A stretch of DNA of 64,000 nt, taken from positions 400,981,630-401,045,629 of the forward strand of contig CM077668.1 in the NCBI GenBank assembly GCA_039707655.1. The letters are read 5' to 3'. The notes under the pieces are model-generated. The model was not told the DNA's origin and did not search any database. It was given only the letters and a program-made list of their open reading frames with translations. Below, piece by piece: positions 33,522-47,447 of this stretch; the stretch's first letter is position 1; every line of letters starts with the position of its first letter. Made by a program: the position numbers and the translations under genes. This stretch comes from Elymus sibiricus. Lineage: Eukaryota; Streptophyta; Magnoliopsida; Poales; Poaceae.

Positions 33522-34609
33522 GACGCCGGAGCCCCCACGTCAGCCGACGTGTCAGAGCAGGTCGGCGTAGTGGACGTCGACTTAAAGAAGTGACGGCGCG
33601 ACGTTATCGGCATGCCCTGCCCGCTCAATCCATGGGGCGACGATGTGATCTTGACGATGATCTGGTCTTCGCGATGCCAAACTCTTGGTCGGCTCACCGA
33701 GGTGATGATCCGAGGTGGTTGTTGTCGGCTCGATGGAACAACGGCGCAGTCGATGCTCGCGCAGGTCGGCAGCCGTGAAGCAACGTGGTCGGCCCGGTTT
33801 GACATCGGCGCGACGATGAAGATCGCGTCGGAAAAGGCTCAAAATTTATGGGCACGTGTTTGAGAGCAACACATAATACCCTAAAAAAATTCCTCCAAAA
33901 AAGATGTCCAATATCCCGTTCATGAAGAAAGAGGAATTCGGGTCGGATTCGTTTTCGTGCAGAAAATATATCCGAAAATTGAAGCACTCCTCTGACTCGT
34001 CCCGAAGTTTGAACGGTCAGATCGAGCTGAAATATTGAGGGGTTGTCGATATAGGAATTCCGCAGCCGATGAACGGTTTGATCTTCCAAAGGATGTCCGA
34101 GGTGGCCGCTGGACTCCTCGCCTCAAACTCGTCCAGATTCACATCCAGATCCGTCAGGCCTTCGGTATATCGGAGATTGCCGGAGATTCCTCCATCGGAA
34201 TATGACGAAATTTTATGGGGTCATTATAGACTCAATTCCGCACAATTCCACCGAAGGATTCATCAAAACGACGCTTGACGAGGCGGGGACGGCGAACACA
34301 AATCTGCTGTCCAGAAAAACTGCACGGTCGCCCGAGGACAATGTTGACGTTGAGCCCCCGAGCTCCATGGATGATTCTCCCATGATTTTGATACAGATCG
34401 GAGTTGATATTGATGAAAGCATGCGTCCGATTTTGATGATCCGATGCAGAGCGCAGTCCTCGGTCCAACCGAGGGGACCAGTCGAGTCGGCGACGAAGAT
34501 GCCGACGTCGACAATGAAGCTTGGTTCCGATGCGTAGATCGCGCCGGAGCCGATCTGAAATCCCATCGCACAGCGGCGACTACCAGCAGGGAACTGTATG
34601 GGCCACCAA
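33522..34609 (-). mobile_element. 5' internal leader of element C
   Basis: Moderately GC-rich DNA between D and the 5' LTR of C. Several overlapping open frames exist on both strands but none has a recognisable domain, so I leave them out. The end next to the LTR reads TTGGTGGCCCATACAG on the minus strand, a weak primer-site candidate. Confidence 0.55.
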
Positions 34610-35049
34610 TGTCGATGCTAAATCCGGCATATCTCGAGGTAGGGGTCCTAAGCTAGGTGTTTTGGCACGATGGTAACAGGATGAACAAGGGACAGAGAGA
34701 TCTACCCAGGTCCAGGCTCTCTCGAAGAGATAATGCCCTACATCCTGCTTTTGATTGTATTGATATGGGGTGTAGTACAGAGTACATGTATCTACCACGA
34801 GATTGTTGTGTATGATTCTAATGATCTGGAATATGATCTATCGACTAGCCTGGCCTCGGCTTATATAATGTGCCGGAGGCCTAGGATAACAAGAGTCCTC
34901 GTCTTGGGCACCAAGTCTTGTGAAATCCTCCTTGTATACGTCATGGGCTGCCCGAAGTGTCCCATTAGTGAACCGCCATGGGGTCCTCGGCCCGATCCAC
35001 CTGGTCAGGAGACGACGTGCTGAGTACCCCCTAATCCAGGACACCGTCA
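34610..35049 (-). mobile_element. 5' LTR of element C
   Basis: A 440-bp LTR, partner of 27397-27842, followed by the second TCGAC. Confidence 0.85.
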
Positions 35050-35054
35050 TCGAC

Positions 35055-35870
35055 CAACTGTGATTCATCACCCAGATGGATCAACGACTCACGAAACCCT
35101 AAGCATAGCTACGGCAAGAGTGTAGGGCCAACATGATGATAACACAAGAAACTAATAATCATGATAGGATAGATGTAAAAGCCAATATAAAGCGACAAGA
35201 ATAGCAGTGCAAAGGAATAGGCAAAACTAGCTAAACAGAGAACCACAACTTGATCGATAATCTAATGCAAGAATAAGAGAGAAACCAGGTAATGGAATGT
35301 ATCGGAATGTTCAAGGAGGTTTTGCTTGCCTCATGGACGAGTAGCCTGGTACTAATCGGTCCTTGCACGTTGCTCACGTCATCTCCAGACCCTAACCGAG
35401 AAGAAATAGAAACACTGGAAAAGCAAACTATGCATTTTACTACTATGACAAAGATATGAGCATGATCATGATATGCAATGCATGTCCTATCAAAAGGTGA
35501 TGCTTGAAATGGCCTAGTGCATATTAGCAACAAGTGAAGTGAAGTTTGAATTGCAACTAAAATGCAACTCTCATAACTCCACATTTAAAGAATAGGTTTT
35601 AAACTTGTTTTGTTAAACACACAACTTTAAATGTTATTAACATGTACGAACATGGCATATGGTGATGATGGAACGAAACTAAGGCTAAGCTACCCATTTT
35701 AAATGGAGGGAAATAATTTATATAAAGCAATTCCATTAAACTCCATACTTAGAAGAAAGCTTTAATTCTTGTTTAAACCTAAATAGAAATTTTATGGTTG
35801 TTACCATGCATGAAAATGGCATATTCAGAATCTGCGCAATTTCCTGATAAATTTTGATATATTATATGTA
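35055..35870. mobile_element. Right part of LARD-like LTR remnant H
   Basis: This continues 26074-27396 after removal of C and one TCGAC. It resembles 51500-51880 of element E, for example atctaatgcaag followed by agagaaa and then aaggaggttttgcttgcct versus aagggggttttgctcgcct. It ends where F-box locus 2 begins; the exact end is unclear. Confidence 0.55.
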
Positions 35871-35873
35871 TTC

Positions 35874-36785
35874 AGAAAACATGTGTGTTCTTCCATGGAC
35901 ATGGACAGTGAGGTATGCTTTTCCTTTCATCCCAATAGTGTACTCGTGCTCTGCTCTCTACTCTGAATCGTTCAATACATCTAATCGTTCCAAATCATAG
36001 CATCGTCCTGTATCCCGGTTCCCCCCCCCCCCTTAATTATTTAGTCGAAGGTATGCATGCTAGTGTTAGGCTCAGTGACTGAGTGTAGAAAATCATTTCA
36101 GATCAAAAAACAAACACAGAATGAAGCCTCAGTTTAGTTTCAAGTACATTCACATCAAAGAGTTGTAACCATTTTGATTCTTCCATTAAGCAATTACAAC
36201 AGAACATTTGCAGCAATACATTAACACTTTTTTTTGCAAGTAGCACCTCCTGCCTCCTCTCTGCCAGCACAACTGAACTCATCTTTCACTATGCATAGCT
36301 AACAGTCCAGCACACAAACAGTGCGCAATGACGTCGTCCAGGACACTCACCGCCGCACGGCGAGCCTTTGCGACGATGCATGCCCCCGACAGCTAATATG
36401 CATACCGAGGTAATTCATGCTAACTACAACAACTTCATCACAGCACAAATGAAAATTGCAGTTGGACAAACCAGAAAGACCATATATGCTAATGCTACTA
36501 GAGTACTGCATAGCCCTACACACAATTGACTGCAATGTAAAAAAGAAAAATAAGGTGAAGACGGAATAGAGTTGACGAAATTATTGGCACAAACATTTTA
36601 TCCAATTCAATCTGTTACTCCCACCAGCAATCCAACCACATAAGAGAAATGCTGCCACATCTGAAAGCATACCACAGCTTGCCAAGAGAGATGCTGCCAG
36701 GTCCAACAACAACAAGTCTAGCTAGGTAACAAGTAGGCTGTAAGCAAGGTGATGTTAACTAACTTACACAGATCCTTTCTGCTTT
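35874..36785 (-). other. 3' flank of F-box locus 2
   Basis: Homologous to 61045-62480 of locus 3, for example at ggacagtgaggtatgctttt (35905 and 61117). It carries a 14-C run near 36010 and lacks the MITE and the tandem triplication of locus 3. There is no coding region. Confidence 0.7.
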
Positions 36786-36945
36786 CTAGTAGTACCCAAG
36801 GAGGTCAAAAGGGTCAGCAAACCCAAAGTCAGAAGCTATCTTGTCGCTGTAAACAGGACCTCCCGGGTCAATCCGCCGACTCTTGAAGAGTTGTACTTCG
36901 CAAGCCTGGTTGTTGCATTTCACGCTCGCTAGAGGCTTCAGCTTG
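36786..36945 (-). pseudogene. F-box/FBD pseudogene fragment (end of last exon, locus 2)
   Basis: The minus strand encodes the last 53 or so codons of the third F-box exon, ending IASDFGFADPFDLLGYY and TAG, identical there to locus 3. The upstream side is cut at 36945, where the truncated LTR of element E begins. Exons 1 and 2 and most of exon 3 are absent. The remaining codons contain no stop, so the gene may have been intact before the deletion. Confidence 0.85.
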
Positions 36946-36948
36946 ATG

Positions 36949-38921
36949 TGATAGTAGGCTATGCTAGGGTTGACCTAATGCACTGCTAAGTGTTATAGAC
37001 GGAGCAAGAAAATATCCGGAAATAAATATTTTCCCGGCTCCAGGCATTTATCGGTTAGACGATCCGGAGGGGAAGGTTCCATGTTTGCTGTGTTGGGGGC
37101 ATGTGGTAGGTATGTGGATGGTGTATCCAAATTCGTCTTATTTTTCTGATCATTTTTCATATATAAATTATTTTCATCTGAGTTACGGTTTATTTTATAT
37201 GAATTTCCAAAGTTTAAATGAATTTCTGGATTTTTTGCATTTATTTTAATTCGAAATATTAATTGGACAAAAGCTATGGGTACACAGAAGTTTACCCAGC
37301 AGAGTGCGAGAGGGAGGCTGACAGGTGGGGTCCAGTGGCTGAGTCAGCCCAGTCAACAATTGACTGTTAACTGGTCCAATCTGGGCAGTGGAGCCCAGGT
37401 GTCATGGGGTCATTTAACAGATTGCTTAGTCAATCTAATTAGTGGTGGGGCCCTACTGTTAGTGGGGTTAGCACCTATAATATCATTAACAGATGATTAG
37501 CAACTAATCTAATTAGGCCGGCCCCACGTGGCAGTGGCACAAGGAGGTGTGCACGCGCGCGTGCATCAGAAGAGGAGCACGGCGCGGCCATGGGCACGGC
37601 CAGCAGGTAAGGGCCGCGGCGGGGGCGCGGGCATGGGCAGAGCGTGGCCACACGAGCAGGGGGGCGACTTGGGGCGGCCAAAGCGCGGCCGAAGGGCGCG
37701 GGCGCGAGGCCAGGTGTGGCGCGGGCGCAAAGCTCGGGCGGCAACAGCAGCCAAGAGCAACAGAAGTGGCAAGGAGCAGTAGAGTGGCAGCAGCACAACA
37801 GCAATAGAGCAGCGAGCAGCAGGGCAGCACAACGGCAGGGAGCAGCAGCGCAGCGGTAGAGAGCAGCAACAGCAAAGGAGCAACGGGCGCAAGTGTACGC
37901 GGAAGTGGAGCTCCGGCCACGGTGAACAACGGCGTAAACGGGATGGATCGAAGGGGGAAAACAGGGGGGGAAACAAGAGGAGGCTCACCTAGGAGGCGCA
38001 CGAAGGCCCGTTGAAAGCTTAGGGACACAGGGGTGGCCGGACTTGAGGAAGAACGCCGGCGGCCGAAGATTGAAGAAGGCGGTCGATCCAGTTGATGTAG
38101 GTGCTCCAAGTTCGAGCGCGTCCACGTAGTCGAAGGAGAGGAGCGTCGCGGCCCTCCTGGACAAGCTAGAGGGGCTCGGGAGGGCATGGTGGCCGCGGGA
38201 TCGACGGGGTGACAGCGACGGCAATGCTCGGCCTTGCGCGAGAGAGAAGAGAACAAGAGGGGAAAGGAGAGCTGGGGGGCTAGGGTTGCCGAGGGGGTCG
38301 GGGGAGCCTTATAGATCGCGGGGGAGCGGCGGATGGCCGGCATGTGGCCATCCGTGGTCACGGACGCTGCACGCGCGTCCACCCAGCCTCTGATGAACAG
38401 AGGTAGGGGATGAGTGTTGTTGGGTTGGGCTGTGCACTATGCACTTGCGGCCCAGTCCAACAGTGAGTCTTTTACATTTTTCTTTTCTATTTTCTATTTC
38501 TTTATTTCTCTACTGTTTTGCATTTTATTTTAGCTCCAAATGAATTTAGTTGAACATAATATTTAGCACATAAATACTAGGCAGTGGTTTGAGCTAGCCC
38601 AGCAAGTTTCAAATATTTTGAATAGTTTAAATATTTGCTTAAATTAAATTGGTTCAAATAAATGCTGCTGGTTTCGTTTTAAATAGGTTAAGGGCATTTT
38701 AGTAATTCAAATAATGTTGGCTTTTACATGATAATTACTAGTGGATTATTTGAAACATCACGTACATTTTTGTTTGACTGTTTGAAGAAGTAATATTTTG
38801 ACTTGCGATTCGAATTTGAATTTGACTTTTATTTTTATCGAGTGGCAATTTGGCTTAGCAAACATGGTGACTTGGCATCATTAGGTTGGAGTTACTGTAG
38901 CATGATTATCGGGGTGTTACA
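36949..38921 (-). mobile_element. 3' LTR of LARD-like element E, truncated
   Basis: It matches 51879-53980 but lacks the rest of the LTR on its left side, where it is joined to the F-box fragment. It ends GGGGTGTTACA, which reads TGTAACACCCC on the minus strand, followed by a purine-rich tract in minus orientation (GTGGACGAGATT). GC-rich frames near 37513-38382 are LTR shadows. Confidence 0.8.
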
Positions 38922-41900
38922 AATCTCGTCCACTAAATGAAATCTCGTCCCAAGATTTAAGAGGTGGAGCAAGGGGGGAAGATTTGGTTACGAAATTCTA
39001 ACGAGTCTTCTCGGTCTTGGTTGCTCTTCTCGAAGAGGTCAGTCCATTGCGTTTATGTCTTCATTTTCTCTGCATCATGCATCATATCGAAGTTGTCATT
39101 CTTCCTTCAGGATCTTCATCGTACTTACGAAAAGGATATGGGGTAACTCGGCAACGATGGAATTCTATAAGGGGTAATCATCTGGGATTATCCCATGAAT
39201 GAACACATAAGTATCTCTCGGTTTGGAACTCAGGAAATACATCGAGAGAAATAAAAGAAGGTATGAGAAGTTTCAAGCGGGCAGGCAATCATTTAATGCC
39301 CAACCCAGGGTGTGAATGGGGTTCAGAGCAACGGAAATAAGTATTGCGTCTGATACCAGAATAGATCATCTCCAGGAAGGTGGCTCATGAATTACATACG
39401 AAGCCAAGCGTGAGGAATAACTTAGGAAGCAGGGATCTACAGGAGAGTCAGGTTTCGATCCTGTGGAACTGTGGTTAGTGTGGATTAAGAGTAGGAAGGG
39501 CGGTGACATCTTGCACGGTCATGATAGCAAGGCATGTCAGAGGATAGCTTGTCAGCTATGTCGGCAACAACGTCGGTACCAAGGGCGAGGGACAAGGAGA
39601 ACCATTATCCTGCTTGTTAAGATGAGGCGGACCAATTGGCAAGGTTCTCGTCCATCAGTGGTTACCGGAATGTTAACAACAGTAGTAACAGGGTTTTACT
39701 GACAGGGTTGTACACCGGGGTGTTTACATAACCAGGGAATTATTACTGCATTAGATCATATAAATTACAAGGAAGGTTATACAGACCAATGTAAAGGAAA
39801 ATGGGTTTATACACAAGTATTAGGAGTATATCGTTCCCAAGAAAAAGCAGAGCATGGTATACATGACAGGATAGCAAGTACATAACCATTTAGGTAAAAG
39901 GGGCGAGGAAAATTCATGATGTTATCCATACCACGATGTTTGGATCATTGATCAAGAAACATTTAGTATTGCGCTTCTGATGTTCTGGTTGATATTCGGA
40001 ATACCACAGTCATGCTTCGGGGTAGCAATAATATGGTGTTTAAGTAAAGATTGGGTTCGAAGATCACAAGAGATACAAAGGAACATTTTCAAGAATAGCA
40101 AGGAACTCAATGTATGACCTAAACATGACCAAGTCTGTGTTGGAAGGAAGGCAAGGATGTTGTCGATGACAACACAATCATCGAGGGGCAAGGATGGTAT
40201 TTCTCATCATGGATTCGATTCATATCTTGGAAGAAGTCAAAATGTTGACGATGATCACAACACATTTTGTCGAGATGTTTCAAGAGGATGCAATCGAACA
40301 GCGATGACATCAAGCAAGGGAATGACGAAGTGGAAAGTTATGGGAACAACAGATAAGATGCAAGCTCAGAATCGAAGTTGCTTTTCAACACAACAAAATG
40401 ATGTTGAAAACTCGACGTAAGCCTTGCTCACGGTCTGAAGAATTCATGCACCAAAGAAGGACGAGGTAGCATGATCAAAAGGTAGCATGATAAGGATGTA
40501 GCCGGTAGTCTAGGAATTACAAGATTGAGTTTAAATTTCCCAGCAACAAATTACTAGGTGTATTGAATTGCAGTGCGGATTCGATTCACTTATAGGTGTT
40601 CTCGGTTGACAAACAACCCAATACCCGTGGAATGACTAAGACGGGGAAAGGTATTACTTCATCAAAAATTCATAAGATGTCGTGCAATGGCACGATATCC
40701 TTGAGATACCAGAGGGTAATACTCGAAGGTTGAACAGAATAGAAGTTGAACTAGGTCGTTGACCTGCGGACGACAGGTGCTTTAACCTTGTCAAAAAATA
40801 GACGAGGCGCGGAACTGGAGTTATCAAATAAGGTCAGCATGGTCAAAACCATAGCTGCATGGTATCAAGTTAAGGATACCGAAAGAATTATACAAATGGA
40901 TAATTATTTTGCAAGAAGCTTCCATGACGGTCTACATCGTTTCCATGGGCATGAACACAAAGTTCAAGGTCTACTCCCACTTCATCAATGCATAACCTTT
41001 CATTCACTTCTTGTTTTCGAAGAAGTTGTAGTGTTGAAAATTTATCTGACGAAACGCCAATAGAGTATAACCCGCATAACTTTCAAGTTCACACATGTTA
41101 GGGAAGGCATAGGTTCAACCCATCGGGGCATCTTAGGAACATATACCACAAACTTCAGGAGTAAATAACACAAGCTCGAAAGCAGAGCATGGTTGACAAA
41201 AGCAGAGGATACAATTTACCAAAGGCATTATGTATCAGGGGAAGAACTCACAAGGTTATTGAATATGAAGGACACTGCCGGATAATAATCCAACAAAGGA
41301 TTTGGCGGTCCACAAAGGAGTTGATGTGAGTATCGGTACTCAACCAGAAGAAGAAAGAATGCAAAGGCATCGGATCATAGTAACATATGAATAATTCGAA
41401 GCTTAATTACAAAGGAATTATGATTTCCAAATCGGGGGATCAGAAGCACATGCTCTTAACAAAGATGAGTAAGTTCAGTAGAATTAGATGGGCAATCAAT
41501 CAAGGTTTGATTGGCCAAAAACCTGCTCATGTCCGAATGACGTCTGAGCCAGAAGTATGAATTCATAGTGATCAACTGATGATTGCGAGTATTCGTAAAC
41601 AAATTGAATTATTAGGCTCGAAATGGCAATGACAAGGGACGTCAATGAATATTAATAGACATATGGAATTAACCATAATGCAAGCAGGCAAGAATTTCAA
41701 GAGCAATAGGCTGTAGAGGATTTTCGGAAGATTGAATAGCATTATGAAGTATTTTGCAAAACACATGAACAACTGGGGATGAACGAATCCCCGGTAAGTG
41801 TGAGGATTTATTCGTAGGTGTCTTCAGGTGACAAGGAACTGCAAGGCAGTAGGCACAAAGGGTTCTCGGAACAACGGAGAGTATTTCGGGGTATCTTGTA

Positions 41901-42318
41901 ATAACAAGAGCAACTGGGAATGATCGTATGAACGGCAAGTGGATCAAGTAATCCATAGGGATTTATCGGTGGTAGGGAATTGCAAAGGCGGTGGGCACAA
42001 AGGTCTCGGGAAAAGATCGAAGAGTATCTTTGGAATCTTCTGATGAATCAAGCAGTCATCTAGAATGAAGGGCTCTCCGGAAGGAAGTAGTTACGAGAAC
42101 CGAAAGTTAGAGTTAGCGAAATCTTTAACCCGAAAAGAAGAGAGATCAGAACCCCAGAGTAAAGAAGAGGAATAAAAGATCCTAATCACATCCATTGGCG
42201 ATGTGGGCTCGTAAGCCACACAACAAAGTTAGTAAAATAGTTTTTCAAAGACTAGACTCAATTTCGGCCAAGGAGTTGGAAAGGGGCTTCCTACAGGCAG
42301 TCGGCTCTGATACCAACT
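38922..42318 (-). mobile_element. Non-coding internal domain of LARD-like element E
   Basis: This 3.4-kb internal domain runs between a purine tract and a tRNA-Met type primer site. All frames are short and none resembles gag or pol. The size and the absence of coding fit large retrotransposon derivatives (LARDs) such as barley Sukkula, known to have LTRs of about 4.4 kb and about 3.5 kb of conserved non-coding internal DNA. It would depend on enzymes from other elements. Confidence 0.75.
42303..42315 (-). other. Primer binding site of element E (initiator tRNA-Met type)
   Basis: The minus strand reads TGGTATCAGAGCC three bases inside the LTR end (GGGGCATCACA). It fixes E as minus-strand and the right LTR as the 5' LTR. 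Confidence 0.85.
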
Positions 42319-42482
42319 TGTGATGCCCCGACTCGATCGTGCACTAATCATACACACAAACATGCACGATCAAGACCAGAGACTCACGGGAAGATATCAC
42401 AACACAACTCTAGACACAAATTCAAATATGAGGGAGTTATATTACAAACCAAGGGTCACGAGGACCCGAATACATAAGTCAG
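42319..42482 (-). mobile_element. 5' LTR of element E, first segment
   Basis: It starts TGTGATGCCCCGAC next to the primer site and is interrupted by element F at 42483. The last five bases, GTCAG, are the TSD of F. Confidence 0.8.
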
Positions 42483-44169
42483 TGATGTCTACTACACAAC
42501 TTATTCTTGTAGACTCGTGTTGGGCCTCCAAGCGCAGAGTTTTGTAGGACAGTAGCAATTTTCCCTCAAGTGGATGACCTAAGGTTTATCAATCCGTGGG
42601 AGGCGTAGGTTGAAGATGGTATCTCTCAAACAACCCTGCAACCAAATACAAGAAATCTCTTGTGTCCCCAACACACCCAATACAATGGTAAATTGTATAG
42701 ATGCACTAGTTCGGCGAAGAGATGGTGATAAAAGTGTAGTATGGATAGTAGATATAGGTTTTTGTAATCAGAAAATATAAAAACAGCAAGGTAGCAAGTG
42801 ATAAAACGGAGCACAAACGGTATTGCAATGCTTAAAAACAAGGCCTAGGGTTCATACTTTCACTAGTGCAATCTCTCAACAATGCTAACATAATTGGATC
42901 ATATAATCATCCCTCAACGTGCGATAAAGAATCACTCTCAAGTTCCTATTAGCGGAGAACATAAGATAGAAATTGTTTGTAGGGTACGAAACCACCTCAA
43001 AGTTATCCTTTCCGATTGATCTATTGAGCTATTCCTATAAGTGTCACAAACAGCTCTAGAGTTCGTACTAAAATAACACCATATGACACACATCAACCAA
43101 CTCTAATGTCACCTAGATACTCCAATGTCACCACAAGTATCCATGAGTTGATTATACGATATGCATCAAACAACTTCATAATCATAATATTCAATCCACA
43201 CAAAGAACTCCAAGGAGCACCCCAAAGTTTCTATCGGAGAAAAGATAATGAAAACGTGCATCAACCCCTATGCATAGATTACCCCAATGTCACCTCGGGA
43301 AACCGCGAGTTGAGTGCCAAAACATATATCAAGTGAATCAATATAATACCCCATTGTCACCACGGGTATTCATATGCAAGACATACATCAAGTGTTCTCA
43401 AATCTGAAATATTCAATCCGACAATAACGAAACCTCAAAGGGAAAAGATTCGATTCATCACAACAAGGATAGAGAGGGAAGAAACACCATATGATCCAAC
43501 TATATTAACAAAGCTCGTGATACATCAAGATCGTGCCATATCAAGAACACGAGAGAGAGAGAGAGAGAGAGATCAAACACATAGCTACTAGTACATACCC
43601 TCAGCCCCGAGGGTGAACTACTCCCTCCTCGTCATGGAGACCGCCGGGATGATGAAGATGGCCTCCGGTGATGATTCCCCCCTCCGGCAGGGTGCCGGAA
43701 AAGGGCTGTAGATTAGATCATGCAGGTACAGAGGCTTGCAGTGGCGTAAAAACTCATCTAGGTTAACTTTCGGGGGTTTCTGAATATATATGATTTTTTG
43801 GCGTTGGAATCACGCGAAGAAGGGCCACAGGGGGCCCACGAGGCACCAGGGCGCGCCTGGGGGGGTGGGAAGCCCTGGTGGCTCGTGGGGCCCCTGTGGG
43901 TCTTCTGGCCACCTCCCGAAGCTTCTAGTGTCTCTTATGTTCCAGAAAAAATCGTCAAAAAGTTTCCCTGCATTTGGACTTCATTTGATATAGATTTTCT
44001 GGAAAACCAAAAACAAGCAGAAAACAACAACTGGCACTGGGCACTAGTTCAATATGTTAGTCCATGAAAATCATATAAAAGCCATATAAAAGTGCACCAA
44101 AATCATACAAAACTATAATAAACATGGCATGAATACTTCATAAATTATAGATACGTTGGAGACGTATCA
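42483..44169 (-). mobile_element. 3' LTR of element F
   Basis: A 1,687-bp LTR closely matching 48246-49922, including an expanded GA microsatellite near 43552-43570 that is shorter in the partner. Confidence 0.9.
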
Positions 44170-47100
44170 GCATCACCAAGCTTAATTCCTGCTCGTCCTC
44201 GAGTAGGTAAATGATGAAAGAAATAATTTATGAAGTGTGAATGCTAGCATAGTGCATAAGTTTGATCAATGATAATTGCAATCACTTTTTGTAGCATCAT
44301 TATATATCATAAACAGTAGCTCATCTCATAAAACTTCTCATGATCAAGTAGCAAGCTATTCACATGTTTAAAGTATAGGCCATAAACTTTCTTGAAAACT
44401 AACAAACTATGTTCTCAGTCATCAAACAATTGCAATTCATCTTATTTTCAGGAAGGGTCTATGTAAGAGCTTTGATCTAGCAAATTCCACATACTCAACT
44501 ATCATTTAGTCTTCCATGATTGCTAACACTCAAAGCATATTTTTAGAACAAACTGTTTCAGTCAAACACATAGGAATATAGGGCTTAATGTTTCGCCTCC
44601 CAACTTATTTATCTCAGGGATAATGTCAACAATAATAACTCATGATCACCTATATTCAACTGGATATATGTGCCTGGATCTTTCCCTACCACATAATGCT
44701 TGCCAACTAAAGAATAAATAGAGCGGAATAGAGATGAACATTAATGACTCTTGCATAAAAGTAAATTCAGATAAGTAAATACAGAAAAGTAAAAGATAGG
44801 CCCTTCACAGAGGGAAGCAGAGGTTGTCATGCGCTTTTTGTTGTTGGATGCACAAGCCCTTAATGCAAAGGAACGTCACGTTATATTGCCCCTTGTGATA
44901 GCAACCTTTATTATGCAGTCCGTCGCTTTTATTTCTTTACCATCACAAGTTCGTACAACGCTTATTTTCCCTTGAACTAAAAGATCATACATATTTTAGG
45001 AGCAATTTTTATTGCTTTTCGCACCGATGACAACTTACTTGAAGGATCTTATTCAATCCATAGGTAGATATAGTGGACTCTCATGGCAAGAAACTGGGTT
45101 TAAGGGTTTTTGGATGCACAAGTAGTATCTCTACTTAGTACGAATTTTTGGCTAGCAAAATATCCTAAGCAAGCACCACATGTTAGAGGATCCATGACAA
45201 TATAACTTCTATGTGAATATAAACAAACATAACTCATTACGTTGTCTTCCTTGTCCAACGTCAACTACTTTATCAAGCTTGAAAATAATTAATGGGGTCT
45301 CACAATCATAGAAGATGTCCAAGATAGTATATTTATATGTGAAATTTCTCTTCCTTCAAAATCCTTTCATGAATTGTTAAAGTGACCAATGCTATGTTTG
45401 TTAACTTTCAATAAATTTTACCACTTATACTTCTTGTATGTGAAGTCACTACTCCCCATGGGACAAGCATATGAAGCATATAAATTTCAAATTTATGATA
45501 TTCAATTCATTTCAACAATTTACTCATAGGATATAAGTGGAGAACAAGAGTAAATGACAAACTACTCCAAAAGGATATAAGTGAAGACCAAATGAGTAGT
45601 TAAGTAAATAGGAAGCTATGTGAGGACTCTCTCTCATTTGAAAATTTCAGATCTTAAGTATTTTATTCAAACAGCAAAGAAAACAAAATAAAATGACATT
45701 CCAAGGATAGAACATATCATGTGAAGAAGCAAAAACTTAGGCTCAACCAAAACTGACCGATAGTTGTTGATGAAGAAAGGTGGGATGCCTACCGGGGCAT
45801 CCCCAAGCTTAGATGCTTGAGACTTCTTGAAATATTAATTTGGGATTCCTTGGGCATCCCCAAGCTTGAGCCTTTGTGTCTCCTTAATTCCTCTCATATC
45901 ACGGTTTCCCTAAATCTTAAAAACTTCATCCACACAAAACTCAACAAGAACTCGTGAGATAAGTTAGTATAAATCAACTCAAAACCTTAACATTCTCTAT
46001 TGTAGCAAATCACTAAAATTATAATTAAACATTGCATACTAAATGCCTCTGCATATTTAATACTCCTATCCTCAAATAGAAACATTAAACAAGCAAACAA
46101 TGCAACTATAACAGCAATCTGCCAAAACAGGACAGTCTGTAAAGGATGAATAAGAATTCATACTTCCCTAACTCCACAAATTCTGAAAAATTACCACGTG
46201 ACAGAGGACTCATGCATGCTTACTGTGTAAAAATTTCAGATTTTTATCATGTTCTGACTATTCAGGAATATTCTGGACATAACAGAAAACTTTCTGTTTT
46301 CAAACAGCAACACATGAACTTGCAAACTGAGCATGGTAAAGGCTATAATTGGCATTTTATTGAACTAAAAGATACAAAACATGATTATTGATAACACAAA
46401 GCAAATATCAACAGAACAAAATGACGCTCCAAGCAAAACTCATATTATGTGACGAATAAAAATATAGCTCCGAGTGAGGTTACCGATAATGTTGAAGACG
46501 AAAGAGGGGATGCCTTCCGAGGCATCCCCAAGCTTAGTTGCTTGGGTCTTCCTTGAATATTAACTTGGTGTGCCTTGGGCATCCCCAAGCTTAGGGTCTT
46601 GCCACTCCTTATTCTCCTCATATCGATATCTCACCCAAAACTTGAAAACTTCAATCACTCAAAACTTAACGGAACTTGTGAGATAGGTTAGTATTATAAA
46701 AATAAATCATCCACTTATGTACTGTCAAGACAAGATTCATAATTGTTCTCACATAATTCCTACTGTATTCTATCATTTCCACAATTTATATTACTCAATA
46801 TAAGCTATGGAAACACTAAAACAAGCAAACTATGAATCGAAAACAGAATCTGTCAAAAACAGAACAGCGTGTAGTAAGCGATTTAAAAACCATACTTCTG
46901 TATCTCCAAAAATTCTGAAAAATTAGGACAACGTAAAAAATTTGTAACCCAATACTTTGTAAAAAATTCAGAATGTACAGAATAGAAATTCCAGCACTGT
47001 ACGCAAAAGTTTCTGTTTTTGCACAGAATCAAATCAACAATCATCCACACTATCCCAAAGGCTTTACTTGGCACATTATTGAAAGAAAACATATAAAACA

Positions 47101-47447
47101 TGATTACTACAGTATATTAATCATGTGGACACACAAAAATAGTAGGTAGAAATATTGGGTTGTCTCCCAACAAGCGCTTTACTTTAATGCCTTTTAGCTA
47201 GGCATGATGATTTCAATGATGCTCACGTAAAAGTAAAGAATTGAAACACAAAGAGAGCATCATGAAGCATATGACTAGTACATTTAAGCCTAACCCACTT
47301 CCTATGCATAGGTATTTTGTGAGCAAATAGTTTATGGGAGCAAGAATCAACTAGCATAGGAAGGCAAAACAAGCATGACTTCAAAACTTTCAACATAAAG
47401 AGAGGAAACTTGATGTTGTTGAAATATGTAGAAGCATGTATTCCTCT
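44170..47447 (-). mobile_element. 3' internal non-coding region of element F
   Basis: AT-rich and without coding. It begins with a polypurine tract carrying one change (gcatcaccaagctt) and holds copies of the unmodified motif at 45797, 45854, 46522 and 46579. Confidence 0.75.

Larger units (their letters stand above)
27397..35049 (-). mobile_element. Gypsy element C (Fatima-like LTR style) with nested element D
   Basis: The LTRs at 27397-27842 and 34610-35049 are near-identical and flanked by the 5-bp duplication TCGAC (27392-27396 and 35050-35054). On the minus strand each LTR starts TGACGGTGTCC and ends in ACA. A polypurine stretch AGGGGGCTAC lies by 27843 and a TTGGTGGC primer-site-like start by 34609, so C reads on the minus strand. 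Its own internal DNA is only about 1.8 kb (27843-28522 and 33522-34609) and I see no pol domains, so C is non-autonomous or deleted. The family name is tentative. Confidence 0.85.

Noticed and set aside
33590..34571. Overlapping frames of 60-130 residues in the 5' leader of element C
   Set aside because: Open on both strands with no motif; typical of a GC-rich non-coding leader.
37513..38382. 289-residue minus-strand frame and several overlapping frames in the LTR of E
   Set aside because: They arise from GC-rich LTR sequence; the matching frames in the other LTR (52399-53497) are broken differently and no domain is seen.
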